This document shows, one piece after another, positions 42,988 to 54,692 of a stretch of 64,000 nucleotides of DNA; the stretch's first letter is position 1, and every line of letters starts with the position of its first letter. A program made the translations under genes and the position numbers. Source of the DNA: Cynocephalus volans (lineage: Eukaryota > Chordata > Mammalia > Dermoptera > Cynocephalidae); assembly GCF_027409185.1 (NCBI RefSeq), contig NC_084464.1, forward strand, positions 42,879,095 through 42,943,094. The letters are read 5' to 3'. Below the pieces are notes generated by a model. It made no database searches, was not told the origin of the DNA, and was given only the letters and a program-made list of their open reading frames with translations.

Positions 42988-43369
42988 TTTCACAGAAGTC
43001 AAGCCTTAGCTCTAATTTTATAAACGCTGGAAAAGGGGGCCAGAAAAGTGCAGAGACTTGCTCAAAGCTAAAAGATGCTTCTAGAGGCCAGGGGAGAGGA
43101 AAATATTTTAGTATATAGGAGTTACATCCACAACTCCACCCTCACTCCAAGCATCCCTTCAAGTTCCTGAGGCCAAAGCTGTTTCCACTGTCTTTCAAGG
43201 ATAAGTAAGAATCCCAGCAAGAAAAGAGGAAGAGAGATGGTGTCTGAATAGGAGGCAGGATACTGTGCGTGCCATGGAGCGACAACAGCGTCAGTCCGGC
43301 TAAAGATGGGCACCCACCCACTTAAGATATACGAGCGTGGGTCTGGCCAGTTTTAAAATGGCCATTTTA

Positions 43370-43487
43370 GGCTGGCCGGTTAGCTCAGTTGGTTAGAGCA
43401 CAGCCTTTATAACCCCCAAATCATGGGGTTGTATCCCCGTACCAGCCAGCCACACACACATACACAAACATACACACACAAATATAA
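43370..43487 (+). mobile_element. Monomeric tRNA-Ile-derived SINE with (CA)n tail
   Basis: GGCCGGTTAGCTCAGTTGGT is identical to the 5' arm of tRNA-Ile(AAU), showing the SINE ancestry plainly. Target duplication GGCCATTTTA at 43360-43369 and 43491-43500. In the MDC1 3'UTR. Confidence 0.92.
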
Positions 43488-43570
43488 AACGGCCATTTTA
43501 GAAAATCTATGGCTCCCAATCTCCCTATCTTTGTGTTTTCTCATAAACCTTTCTAGTCCCACCCATGTTG

Positions 43571-43612
43571 TATAAGTACCGCGCACTAACCGATTGCGCC
43601 AGTGGAGCTCCA
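43571..43612 (-). mobile_element. Tail-less retro-inserted 5' half of tRNA-Ile(UAU)
   Basis: Minus strand 43608-43571 reads GCTCCACTGGCGCAATCGGT and ends GCGCGGTACTTATA, the 5' half of tRNA-Ile(UAU), stopping where this tRNA has its intron. Four extra bases (TGGA) precede it. A perfect 16 bp target duplication, AGTCCCACCCATGTTG, flanks it at 43555-43570 and 43613-43628. There is no A-tail. It lies in the MDC1 3'UTR. It is a fragment, not a tRNA gene. Confidence 0.85.
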
Positions 43613-43731
43613 AGTCCCACCCATGTTGCAGGACAGTATAACCCAATCCTTTTAAAGCTCTGAGTTCTTTCTTCCAAATATTTTCTAATACTTTATTTAC
43701 TGGTCGGGGAGGGAAAAGGATATTGGGGTTT

Positions 43732-46700
43732 TCATGTGGATGACATTTCCAAAGTGGAGAGGACAAAGGCCTCTGGCTCAGCTTCCTGCTTCAGAACTCC
43801 TGTCAGCAGGAACTCAGGTGAGAGGAGGGGCAGCCCAACCCGAAATGGAATGGAGCATCGAGGGAAGTCCTGGGGGCATGTGATCACAACTCTCTGAGGC
43901 TAGGGAAGACAGAGCAAAGACAGAAAGTCGGGATAAAAGAGAACCCTAGAAATAGGTTCAGGACTCACTAATCAGTCTTAGCATCACTAAAATAATACCT
44001 CCTGATATAAAGTCATCTGAAGCACACTGTACTGTCTATCAAGTATTCTTGCCAGAAAAGTTGAAACTAAATTTATTCAAGCTTTTTTTTTTTTTTTTTT
44101 TAAAGATGACCGGTAAGGGGATCTTAACCCTTGACTTGGTGTTGTCAGCACCACGCTTAGCCAGTGAGCGAACCGGCCATCCGTATATGGGATCCGAACC
44201 CAGGGCCTTGGTGTTATCAGCACCGCACTCTCCCGAGTGAGCCACGGGCCGGCCCCTATTCAAGCTTTTAAAGTTAACTATAATTTATAGGAAATATAAA
44301 AGCTAGAGGAACAAGACAAATGATACAACAAGGGAGCAAATGGAAAACTCCAGACTGGGGAACATTCTAAAGGACAACTGACCTAGTTTCTGTAGGAAGT
44401 CAATGGCATAAAAAAGTCTGGGTGGGCTGGGGGATGCTCTAGAGTAAAAGAGAATTAAGAGATACAACAATTGCAGCAATGCATGGACCTTATTTGAATC
44501 CTGATTTGAATAACTGTATACAGACATTTTTCAGACAACTGGAGAAATTTGATTAATGGAGTTTGAGAAAATGACCAAGAAACTATTGTTAATTTTGGTA
44601 GAGATCAATAATGGCATTATGATTATGTAAGAAAATGTACATATTTCTTTCTTTTTTTTTTTTTAGTCTTTTTGTGACCGGCGTACCGCGCTCAGCCAGT
44701 GAGCGCACCGGCCATCCGGCGGGAGCACTGCTGTGCTCCCAGCGCCGCACTCTCCCGAGTGCGCCACGGGGTCGGCCCTACATATTTCTTATAGATGTAT
44801 ACTTAAGTATGTAGGAGGACATAATACGATGTTTGCAGTTTGCTTTAAGATACTTCAGCAAAAACAAAAAGAAGAAAGAAAAAAGAAAAAAGGGATAGAT
44901 GGAGCTAATGTAGCATGATCTAAATGAAACTGTTGAATCTGGGTGATTGGTATATGGGGAGGACTCACTGCATTTCATTATTCTCTCTCCTTTTGTGTAT
45001 ATTTGAAGATTTTAAAAATACAAAATAAAAGTAAGTCCTTTTGGTATCAGTAGATCTCTTCCCCTTGTTCCTATCCCTTTCTATACCATAGGTCTTTCCC
45101 ACTCTCTATATTACTATCTGTACCTCCATTTTTTTCTCCAACCTTTTGCCATCCCAGCCACCTCTGTAACTGCCACCTCACCAGACCCAGAACATATCAA
45201 CCATACCTTATAGGACCGGGGCATGTTGGGTAGGACAGTGCCTCCACAGCAGCTAATGATCTCTCCCATTTGAGGTGGTGGAGGCTGGACCCCAGGGGTT
45301 ACATGAATCTCATAACCCTAAGAGAAAGAATTGGTGGAGACAGAGGATGTATGCACTGAGAGGTCATTGACCACTGGGAAACCTCTGGAGAGAGGGTTGA
45401 CAAATGGGGTAGAAGATAGCCTCTAACCTCCAGCAGCCTTCGCTCCCGAGCCCGACTCAGGGCATCCCGGAGGCTGAAGCCAAAGTTCTTCTCCTGCTCA
45501 GGATCGGTCACCACATACTCATCCGGGGGCAAGAAGCAACCAACCTTGCGGGACTAAGGAGGGTAGCAGTCACCATCAAAGCTCAGCCCATCCCCCACCC
45601 AGCTCCTGCCTAGCATTTGTAGAGAGATCACAAAATACTTGAACGAATCATGCCTTATGCCTCACTAGCCCCCCTTGCCTTCCTGTATCCCCTCTTTCCT
45701 CCCGCATTTTGTTGCTGTTTTTTAACTTATTTTCTCCCACATTCTAGAGCGCTATGTGAGCAGTCTTTTCCTGTCACTATCTCTATTGGTCTGTGATCAC
45801 CTCCCTGGCCTCTCACCTGATGCAGCCAGTCCAGGGAGAGGATGGGGATCCCCCGCCCTAGGGCACACAGGAACTTGACTGTTCGGCGGATTCGATCAGT
45901 GACCAGGTGGGAAGCCTCTGCCACGGAGCCAGCCAGACTCCCCCCCAGTGCCAGCACTGCCCGTTCTCCACGAGTATCCACCACTCCTGTGAAGAGCACC
46001 TGTGGAGGGGTTAGCCTGAGCTGGTCACAGCAAACCACACCATCAGAACCCATCTCTACAATCCCCTAGTCTCCTCCCTTCCTCCCACATCTGTCTCCTG
46101 TGAGGTCCCAGGCCCCTTTTCTCCTACTTTGGGGGCTGTAGGTTCTTGGTTGGGTTTGGTCCGTCGGAGGCTGTGGTTCGGTATTCCCTTGTGTTCCTCC
46201 TCTGCCTGGTCTCTCTTTCTCTTGACTGGTCCTGGAACCACTACATCCTGAGGCTAAGAAAGATCTTGGTGGGAGTTTCTGAGCCCTAAAGACCTTTTCC
46301 CCAGCTTTGTGGCCCCAGCCCTCTCCTCACCTCTTCCTTCCTTGGCCTCTCTGCGGCATCTTCTTCCTCTTCCTTGAGTAACAATGTCTTCTGGGGGACT
46401 TCCCGTCTGCGGGGCCGTTTTTGATGTGGGGGTGAATCCATGGTAGCTAAAGGCCTCTTGTGGCTTTGAGAGGCCTTAGGCTGGGGCTCTGGAGCGAACC
46501 CAAATTTACCTGCTGTTTCCACCGTTTCTACCTGGGGAATATGAGCGGGCACCTCAAGAAGCTGGGGAAAGGAAGGCTCAGAAATTGTCCTAAGGGACTC
46601 AACTGCTCTCAGTGTTCTTGGTCTTTGGTTCCTTGAGGATCGGGATTGAGGTTCAAAGGGTGCAGAGCAAGGTCTGTGGAAAATGGGAGCTGTGAGAGAG

Positions 46701-49700
46701 TCAGGCTCCCCAGCAGTCCTCTGTCTCCTGCTGCAACTGGCTTGAGGAATGGGTTCTGGGAGAACAGGCTGGGCTGTGGTCACAGGAGACTGGGAACCAG
46801 GGGTGGTAGGAACTGGCATGGCAGATGTTGTGGAAGACCTTAGTGTCCTGCTCTGACCACCCCGAGCTACAGCCTCAGAGGTGACAGTATGGTCTGTGGT
46901 GGTGGGAGGCTCAAGATCAGGGCCTGTCATTTCAACTGGTTCAGAGGTCTTAACAGAGGACCTATGTGTCCTGCCCCTAGTGGCCTGAGAGATGGGATTA
47001 GGGGTGACAAGATGGTTGGTGGAAGTGGAAGGCAGGAGCTCAGGAGCTATGGGTTCAAGTGGGTCAGGGGTATTGCTAGAGTACCTATGAGTCTTGCCCC
47101 AAGTGGCCTTGGGGGTCACAGGCTGGTCTTTAGATGCAGAAAGCTGAAACTCAGGGACTGTGGAGACAACTGGTTCAGAGATCTTGCTAGAGGACATATG
47201 TGTCCTGCCCCAAGTAGCCTGAGATGTGGACCCAGGGATGACAGGCTGGTCTTCTGAGGTGAAAGGCTGGAGCTCAGGGGCTGTGGGGACAATTGGTTCA
47301 GAGGTCTTGCTAGAAGACCTACGTGTCCTGCCTTGCGTGGCCTGAGATATGGGCTTGGGGGTGATAGGCTGGTCTTTGGAGGTTAAAGGCTGGAGCTCAG
47401 GGGCTGTGGGGACAATTGGTTCAGAGGTCTTGCTAGAAGACCTACATGTCCTGCCTCGCGTGGCCCGAGATGTGGGCTTGGGAGTGATAGGCTGGTCTTT
47501 GGAGGATAAAGTCTGGAGCTCAGGAGCTATGGGGACACCTGGGTCAGGGGTGTTGTTAGAGGACCTATGGGTCCTGCCCCGAGTGGCCCGAGATGTGGGC
47601 CTAGGGATGATAGGCTGGTCTTTGGAGGTGAAAGACTGGAGCTCAGGGACTGTGGGGACAGCTGGTTCAGAGGTCTTGCTAGAAGACCTACGTGTCCTAC
47701 CTCTCATGGCCTGAGATGTGGGCTTGGGGGTGACAGGCTGGTTGGTAGAGGTTAAAGGCTGGAGCTCAAGGGCTGTGGGGACAACTGGTTCAGGGGTCTT
47801 GCTAGAGGACCTATGGGTCCTGCCCTGACTGTCCCAAGATGTGGGCCCAGGGATGACAGGGTGGTCTTTGGAAGTGGAAGGCTGGAGCTCAGGGGCTGTG
47901 GGGACAACTGAGTCAGGGGTGTTGCTAGAGGATGTATGAGTTCTGCCTGGAGTGGCCTGAGATATGAGCTCAGGAATGACAGGGTGGTCTTTGGAGGTGG
48001 AAGACTGGAGCTCAGGGGCTGTGGGGACAATTGGTTTACAAGTCTTGCTAGAAGACCTATGTGTCCTGCCTCGAGTGGCCCGAGATGTGGGCTTGGGGGT
48101 AACAGGCTGGTTGATGGAGGTTAAAGGCTGGAGCTCAGGGGCTGTGGGGACAATTGGGTCAGGGGTCTTACTAGAGGACTTACGGGTCCTGCCCCGAGTG
48201 GCCCGAGATGTGGGCCCAGGGATGACAGGTTGGTCTTTGGAGGTGGAAGACTGGAGCCCAGGGGCAGTGGGGACAACTGGTTCAGAAGCCTTGTTAGAGG
48301 ATCCATGTGTCCTGCTTCGAGTGACCCGAGATGTGTATTTGGAGGTCACAGGCTGGTCTTTGAAAGTGGAAGGCTGGAGCTCAGGGGCTGTGGGGACAAC
48401 TGGGTCAGGGACCTTGCTAGAAGACTTACGGGTCCTGCCCCGAGAGGCCTGAGTTGTGGGCCAAGGGATGACAGGCTGGTCTTTGGAGGTGGAAGACTGG
48501 AGCTCAGGGGCAGTGGGGACAACTGGTTCCGGAGTCTTGCTAGAGGACCTACATGTCCTGCCCTGAGTGGCCCGAGATGTGGGCTCAGGGCTCAGAGCCT
48601 GGGCTGTGGGTAAAGTAGGGTGGGGCTCAACGGCAGTACTGGAAACTAGAGAAGGTGTCATCCTAGAGGACTCAGGGGGACTGACTGTAGGCTTGGGGTG
48701 GAAAGGCTGCAGCTCTGAGGTCAAGGGAGTCTCTGGAGCTTCCTGACTCCCATTTTGCCTGGTTTTAGGAATGCATGGCTGGAAAGGAGGTGCAGAGGGA
48801 GAAAGAAGAGGCTGACATGCAAGATGTGTTTGGCTCTGAGAGATAAGAGGGTGTGGTGGTGTGGCTGAGGCTTCAGGCACTGTAGGAGGCAGACAAGCAT
48901 CTGCGGATTCCTGATCACCCTGGGGAGAAATAGAAGCAAGTGAGGAAGGAAGAGGCAGACAGAAAAGAGAGAACTTGGATACTGTTTTTGATAGTCATTT
49001 GTGGTTAGAATACGTTCACCAGCATTTCTCTTGCTGTCTATGACCTCTCTCCCATTAGACTGGGAACTTCTTGGGGAAGAAGCAGCCCTCTTTCTCACAG
49101 ACCTTTCCCCCTAACACCAGTATAGTTGTCCCTGCATATCCATGGGAGATTGGTTCCAGGACACCCCCCGATACCAAAAATCCACAAATGCTCAAGTCCC
49201 TGATATAAAATGGTGTAGCATCTGCATATAACCTATGCACATCCTCCTGTATACTTTGAATCACCTCTAGATTACTTATAATATCTAATACAACGTAAAT
49301 ACCAGGTAAGTAGTTGTTATACTGTATTGTTTAGGAAATAATGACAAGAAAAATATGTCTGTACAGTAGAGTTGGAATTTCTTTTTCAAATATTTTTGAC
49401 CTGCTGTTGGTTGAATCCATGGATGTGGAACCTACAGATACAGAGGGCTGACTGTACGGTGTTCTCCACACATAGATGATGGTAATGAAGAGGAAGGCTG
49501 GGGCAAAGAGGGAAGGAACACAAAGAAAGGGACTTTCTCAAGGGTTTGGATCCCTGTGAAAGGGACTTCTGAGTCAGGCAGAGGGCGATACAACTTGGGG
49601 AACAGATATGGAAAACAAGGGGTGCCATGGATAAAGGGGTAGAAACCAACTAAGGAGTGGTGAAAATGGAGGAAAACTGAGAATATGGAGAAAGGAATAG

Positions 49701-52700
49701 ATTAAAGCAAGGCCAGGAAAGGGACATAGGAGGGGATATAGAAACGACTTGTGGAGTAGCAGGAGGTAGAGAAAGAAGCTCACCCTGGAAGCCTGCTCAG
49801 CAGGTGGCATCTTGCAATTCAAATGGCCTAGACAGAAAGTAAACACAAGGGAGGCTGAGTTCTAAGCAGTCAGTTGCTCAGGGGTTGATCATCACAAGGG
49901 GTGCATGCCATCTGGGGTTTCCCGCCGCCTTCACTTACCTCTCTGCTGCCTCCTAGGGCTCCCTTCCTCCACCTGACTGTCTCCCAGAAGCTACCAGGGC
50001 TGAAGCAAGTCCCTGAAAGTCCCTCGCTCCCTTCTAGGCTCTGGTGTTGGACTGGAGGCTGTCCTTTCTGGTCCTGGCTCCCACCTTGTCTCCCCATTCT
50101 GTGTGCCTCTCTCCAGTCTTAGTTACCTTCACTTCCAACCCAGCTGGCTCACACTCTCTCTGTGGTACTGACCTCTCCATTTCTTTCTCAGATATTTCAA
50201 GGGTCTGCTTCACTACTTCTTTCTCTTGTATTTCCTTGGATGTCTCAATTTCTATCTTCAAACTCTCCCTATCCCTCTCAGGACTTGTGCTTTTCACCTT
50301 TTTGTCAGAACTCTTGTCTCTAAGTGTCGCTAGCTAAAATCTGCTTTTGTCCTCTCTTCTGTATACCTCTGGTTAATTCTTCATCACCCATTGCATCTTC
50401 TCTCTCTCCTTCTGGTGACAATTTCTTGGTATCCCTCTCAGGGGTCACCCTCTCTGCTGTTTCTTTTGCTGTACCCAGGTCTTTCTCCACAGTCGGCATC
50501 CCTCTGCCTTGAATCCCTAATGGCTCTGTGTGGACTGGGCTCTCTGGATGTTGGTCTTGTGGTGTTGCCCTAGGTGAGGACAGGCAAAATCCATGGGCCT
50601 CAAGGTAGGCGGCAATGGGCTGGGTTTCAGAGGCCTCAGACTCTCTCAGACAGAATGGCTGTGTAGCCAAGACCTCCCATGGCTCATCCAGGGCACCTGG
50701 AAAGAAAGAGTCAGGAAGAAAGAGAGACAGACAGAGAGACAGAGGTACAGGGTGAAAGGTAATAGGTTGAGAAAGGATTAAGATAAATTCATGAATAATA
50801 AATATAAATGGGTTACTAAAGGAAAGCTGGGAATAAAAATGGCAACTATAACATTTAATGTTTGTTTCAAAAAGATCATACCCTCATATGAAAGCTTCCT
50901 CAGTAACCTCTTTGAACATCATCTAGACTAATTGGTTTATGGGTCTGACTTAACATGGCATTTTTTTCTGATGAGATGGAAAAACACAAGCAAAATAGTC
51001 AAATATGAAAGAAACACATAGAGGGAGAAAAGAAGAAAGCATGCAAAGTTGAGGGCACAGAGTCGGGGAAAGTTTCTTGTACTTGGGGTCTGGAAGCTGC
51101 AACGGGAAGGGCCAGGATCTTGGGGTAGACTAAAAAGGAAGACCTGGGTGGGTTCACCCGCCATGCTCTGGACTCCTGCACAAGAAAAGATGGCCTAAGC
51201 ACACCTTCTCCATAGAACTCCAGGGTCCTATTCCCAGTCCCCTGCCCTACCCACGCCAGCCTTCACACCCTTCAAGGACCACCAGCTTAATCTCCCAACT
51301 CCCACTGGCACCAGGATCTGAATAACACAGATGTCCTCACTCACCTTCTAGGCTCTGATTCTCTCTTTCCACAAAGCACTGGGTAGCTTGAAGATCCAGA
51401 TCTTCAGAATCTGATGGGGGAGGAATGTAGCATAGATAATAAAAAGTCATATCTCACCCTAAACTCCTTACTTTATCTCTACTATCCTCTCTCCAACCCC
51501 AGCCCTTAGAACCATTGTCTATTTCAGGGGTCAAGGGAGGAAGAAAGACCAGCACTTACCACCATGGTTGTCTTTGGAGTCCTTGGTCACGCCCACATCT
51601 GGTTCTGTCCCTTTTCCTGTGGGGATCTGGGCTCCCTCTCTCTGTGGTTCCCCTAGAATGCCTGTGTCCACCACCAGAACTGAGAGGTTCTCCCTTGAGA
51701 CAGGGAGAAGGTCCTGCTCCACTTGTGCCACTGGTGACCCACCCTGGGCCCCGACCTCAAGAGCTCTCTCCCGCTCCAGAACAGCCACAGCCCACTCTGT
51801 CCCAGCATCCCCTTCTGCTGGAAGCTGGCTCTTTCTTACGTCTGCCACTGCTAAGGCTGCTGAGGACATGCCCTCCTCCACATCTGTTTCACAGTCCCCA
51901 TCTGGAGGTGGCTGGGCTTCCTCCAGAGGCACCACAGGCAGCTTTGCTTGGCCCCCCTCTGCTTCCACATCTGTTTGATCTGTCCCCTCCACAGGCACCT
52001 GATGCATCTCTGGATGTATAACAGCTGGCCCTGGTGGGACTTTCTCCCCCATTTCTGTGTTGATGTCCACGATGGCAGAGGCATGGCTTCTCTCCAGGTG
52101 GATCCCAGATGAGCTCCTATCTGCTTCCATACCTACATCACTGTCCCCGAGAGGAGACTGACCCTTTTCTGAATGTTCTATAACAAGGGCTCCAGCTTTG
52201 TCCGTGTGACCCTTAGGGACAGTTTCTCTCTTTTCCACTGAGAGCCCCTCCTCTTCCACATCTGTGTCACTGTCTCTCCCAGTTGCTGTTTGGCTTTGTT
52301 CCAGAAGGACCACAGGCTGGGCCCTATTCTCTTCCCCATCTGTATCTCTGTTCCACATAACAGCTCGACTCTCTTTCAGACGTGCCAAGGTGAGTGCTGC
52401 TGAGACTTGTTCCTCATCATCTGTATCACTGTCGATCACCACGGAGGCTTGGCTTTGCTCTAGAGGGACAGCCAGTGGTTCCTCACCCTCCTCCACATCT
52501 GTATCACTACCAGCTTGGCACTCCTGCAGATGTGCCAAGCTAGGTGCCCCAGTATTTCTTGTACCAACTCCATGAAAGATTTGCCTCTTCTTCATAGGAA
52601 CTACAGCTGGCGTGGCAGGGATCCCTTCTTCCTCCACATCAGTATCACTGTTGATGAAGCCAGAAGGCTGGGCCCTTTCCAAATGGACCTCAGTTGGCCT

Positions 52701-54577
52701 TCCAGGAGGCCTGCTGTCATCATCCATATCTGTGTCACTGTCCTTCTCAGGAGGTTGGCTCCTCTCCAGAATCACCCCAACTGGAACCACCCCATTCCCT
52801 GCTTTCCTCTCAACTTTTGAGTAATTGTCCCTCTCCTTCACTGAAGGCTGATCCTTTTCGAGCTGGATTTCAGTTGCAACTCCATCATCTTCAGGCTGCT
52901 CTGCCTCTGCAGCAGCACCTCTTCTGGCAGCTGAGGGGGCGTCTCCTGCAGATGGTTGCTGACCTTCTTCCTCATCTGTGTCACTGTCCAAGTTGAAGGC
53001 AAAAGGTCGCCTGGGGCCACTTGGGGCAGGGGAAGGCCCCTCTTCATCACTGTGAAGTAAAAAGAAGAGAAAGAGTCTATAGAATCTACTTCCTAAGAAG
53101 GGATATCCTACTCAACTGTGAGCTCCTTGAGGGCAGACATAAGGTAGTATTTGTCTTTCTATCTCCAGCAATTAGTTTTCTACTTAGCACATCAAAGGGG
53201 CTCAATAAAAATTCAGCTGAGTGAATAAATATATATAGTTCCCAGCCCCAACTTTCCAGATAATTATCTCTCCTAGAGATTGATCCTCCAGGCTCTGGTC
53301 CTCCCTCTTTTTCAAGACTCAGGTGTCTGGCCTTTGGCACTCACCTTTCTGGAACTATTGTTGCCAAAGGGGAGGATGTGATCTTTGATTCTTTCACCAC
53401 ATTCCGTTCAGAAAGAGAATCTGTCAAGAACAGAGTAAGTTGACATTTTTACGCTCATCATCCTCATCTCCTCATCCATCCTTCCAATACACAAACTTAC
53501 CTACTTCCTCTTCTGAGTCCTCAGCCAACAGAAGCTTCTGGGGTTGAGTTCCTCCCTGTACCCTGGGTGTCTCCTCTACAGTTAGATGACCCCGGGAGAT
53601 AAAGGGCAGGGGGACATCCAGGCGATGGTACTGGCAGGGCAAGTCAGCAAAGAGAATCAAGTCCTGGTCCCTCAGACGATGACTCGCCCCAGGGCTCAGG
53701 ACCTTAGGAGGCCTCAGGATTTGAGTACCATTGAGGCTCCCACAATCCCGCAGGATAGGTGCCTTGTCCCATGCGAAGATTTCAATCACTGCATGTTGTT
53801 TGGAGATGGATGGAAAGGGCAGGGCCACAGAGCAGTCAGGCATTCGGCCTACCACATTCTTCCCGAGGTATAGTGGGAAATCTAAGAATTAGAGAGGTAG
53901 ATAGGTTCCAAGGCCAGAGTCCTGGCCTATCATTAGGAAAATGTTCCTGTTAGGTTCCCCACTATTCACTCAAGGCCCCCACATGCATCAGAAAAGTAAA
54001 AGACCCTAGGCCATCTAGGCATTGAAGAGTATATGCAATGCATTATTTATATGCAATACCCCATTCATCCGCATTGGATTTTTTTTTATTGTGATAAAAT
54101 ATATATAACACAAAATTAACGATTTTAATCATTTTAAGTGTACACTTTAGTGGCGTTAACAACATTCACATTGTTATGCAATCATCACCACCATTCACCC
54201 CAGACCACACTGGATTTTTTTATTTGAACCTCTTCATCTCCTACCAAAGTAAAATCACTTCCAGTGAGTCCAAGGCACTAGCCTGGGGCAATCAACTCAA
54301 TCAGCCCCCTCTTCTCCACTCCCAGTAAAAAAGTTTTTCAGATCTTGAAATACATATAAGCTTCCTGCGAACCTCCAACCACCTCCCCGCAAAAATAAAG
54401 GACCTATACCAATACTTCAGCACCCAATACCCCCTGACCTTTTTCTGGTCCACGGGCACTGCTGAAGACATGCAGTCGCCCTGCAGGCTCCAAGCTATAC
54501 CCCAAGGATTCACCAGATTGCTCTGTCTCCTCCTCTTCCTCAACATCCCAGTCAACAGCCTGGGTGTCCTCCATCAT
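43732..54577 (-). CDS. MDC1: Mediator of DNA damage checkpoint protein 1
   Basis: MDC1 binds gamma-H2AX at DNA breaks through its BRCT pair and recruits NBS1, ATM and RNF8. Open coding exons in gene order: 54577-54439, 53881-53501, 53420-53345, 53049-51560, 51410-51345, 51175-51083, (50696-49939, broken), 49827-49784, 48919-46331, 46247-46128, 45999-45817, 45553-45428, 45317-45207 and 43899-43732. The start M(M)[14 protein letters not shown] matches human; ATG at 54577 and 54574 are adjacent. Domains: FHA ([22 protein letters not shown]); six SDTD motifs for CK2/NBS1 in the large exon; about 14 Pro/Ser/Thr repeats; tandem BRCT ending [11 protein letters not shown]. Without the broken exon, the rest sums to about 1861 in-frame codons (human 2089 aa). 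With the broken exon the frame is lost. All exons except that one look constrained. Confidence 0.93.
44087..44257 (-). mobile_element. Dimeric tRNA-Ile-derived SINE
   Basis: Complete dimer with long T-run; 13 bp target duplication TATTCAAGCTTTT at 44074-44086 and 44258-44270. In the last MDC1 intron. Confidence 0.94.
44440..45030 (+). repeat. Probable old L1-type 3' fragment, split by a SINE
   Basis: GCATGGACCTTATTTGAATC, TATTGTTAATTTTGGTAGAG and later GGGTGATTGGTATATGGGGA are typical of old L1M-type 3' ends; it finishes in AAATAAAAGT. The SINE at 44650-44778 interrupts it. Family name is uncertain. Confidence 0.5.
44650..44778 (-). mobile_element. tRNA-derived SINE, variant subfamily
   Basis: Third copy of the GGGAGCGCAGC-type variant; target duplication TACATATTTCTT at 44638-44649 and 44779-44790. 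Confidence 0.92.
46720..48620 (-). repeat. MDC1 coding tandem repeats (about 14 units of about 41 codons)
   Basis: Each unit reads like [20 protein letters not shown] then [18 protein letters not shown] with variation. Counting the SSSK-like core gives 14 clear units plus one weak unit. In MDC1 this Pro/Ser/Thr block binds chromatin and varies in number among mammals. Open frame throughout. Confidence 0.95.
49122..49456. repeat. Tigger-like (pogo/Tc1-mariner) non-autonomous DNA transposon
   Basis: Ends are weak inverted repeats (TAGTTGTCCCTGCATATCC at the left; the complement TACAGTCAGCCCTCTGTATC at the right) bounded by TA. The interior GCATATAACCTATGCACATC is known from common mammalian Tigger-type MITEs; the exact family name is not certain. 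In an MDC1 intron. Confidence 0.65.
49939..50696 (-). pseudogene. MDC1: Broken MDC1 internal exon
   Basis: Host exon with intact splice sites (acceptor CTTTCCAG before 50696; donor GTAAGTGA after 49939). It is open for the first 374 bp ([20 protein letters not shown] to QKQILASDT) and then hits TAG at 50322-50320. From memory, human has DTQRQESDKNGES there, so TAG replaces CAG and one extra base follows (GAG TTCTGAC). The homologous [16 protein letters not shown] text resumes in another frame, SQDQKGQ in the first frame again, and the end in the third. Its 758 bp cannot join the next exon in frame. The exons before and after it are both phase 1, so skipping it keeps the frame. Assembly error is the main alternative. 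Confidence 0.78.
52250..53049 (-). other. SDTD cluster of MDC1 (NBS1-binding region)
   Basis: Six S-D-T-D motifs with acidic tails ([54 protein letters not shown]) within the exon 51560-53049. In the known protein they are phosphorylated by CK2 and bound by the NBS1 FHA/BRCT region. Confidence 0.9.
54060..54215 (-). repeat. Old L1 fragment
   Basis: AAAATATATATAACACAAAA, TTTAAGTGTACACTTTAGTG and CATTGTTATGCAATCATCAC are typical reversed L1 text. In MDC1 intron. Confidence 0.65.
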
Positions 54578-54692
54578 CTGTGAAGGAACCACATTATCAT
54601 CATCCTCATCACAGGTTTATGCATACAGCATCAGAGAGGAGACTGATAACTGGGGTAAACCTGGATCATTATGGAAGCTTATGCCTCTCTTT

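Noticed and set aside
43370-43487. Possible functional tRNA-Ile gene
   Set aside because: It has the SINE ends, a tail and a target duplication, and the anticodon arm is degraded; it is a SINE monomer.
47349-48452. Several plus-strand open frames with repeated peptides opposite the MDC1 repeat exon
   Set aside because: Antisense shadows of the 41-codon repeat; the repetition comes from MDC1 itself.
50361-50370. Internal donor (AGAG/GTATAC) that would end the broken MDC1 exon before its stop codon
   Set aside because: Joining it to the exon at 49827 gives the wrong phase, so it does not rescue the frame.
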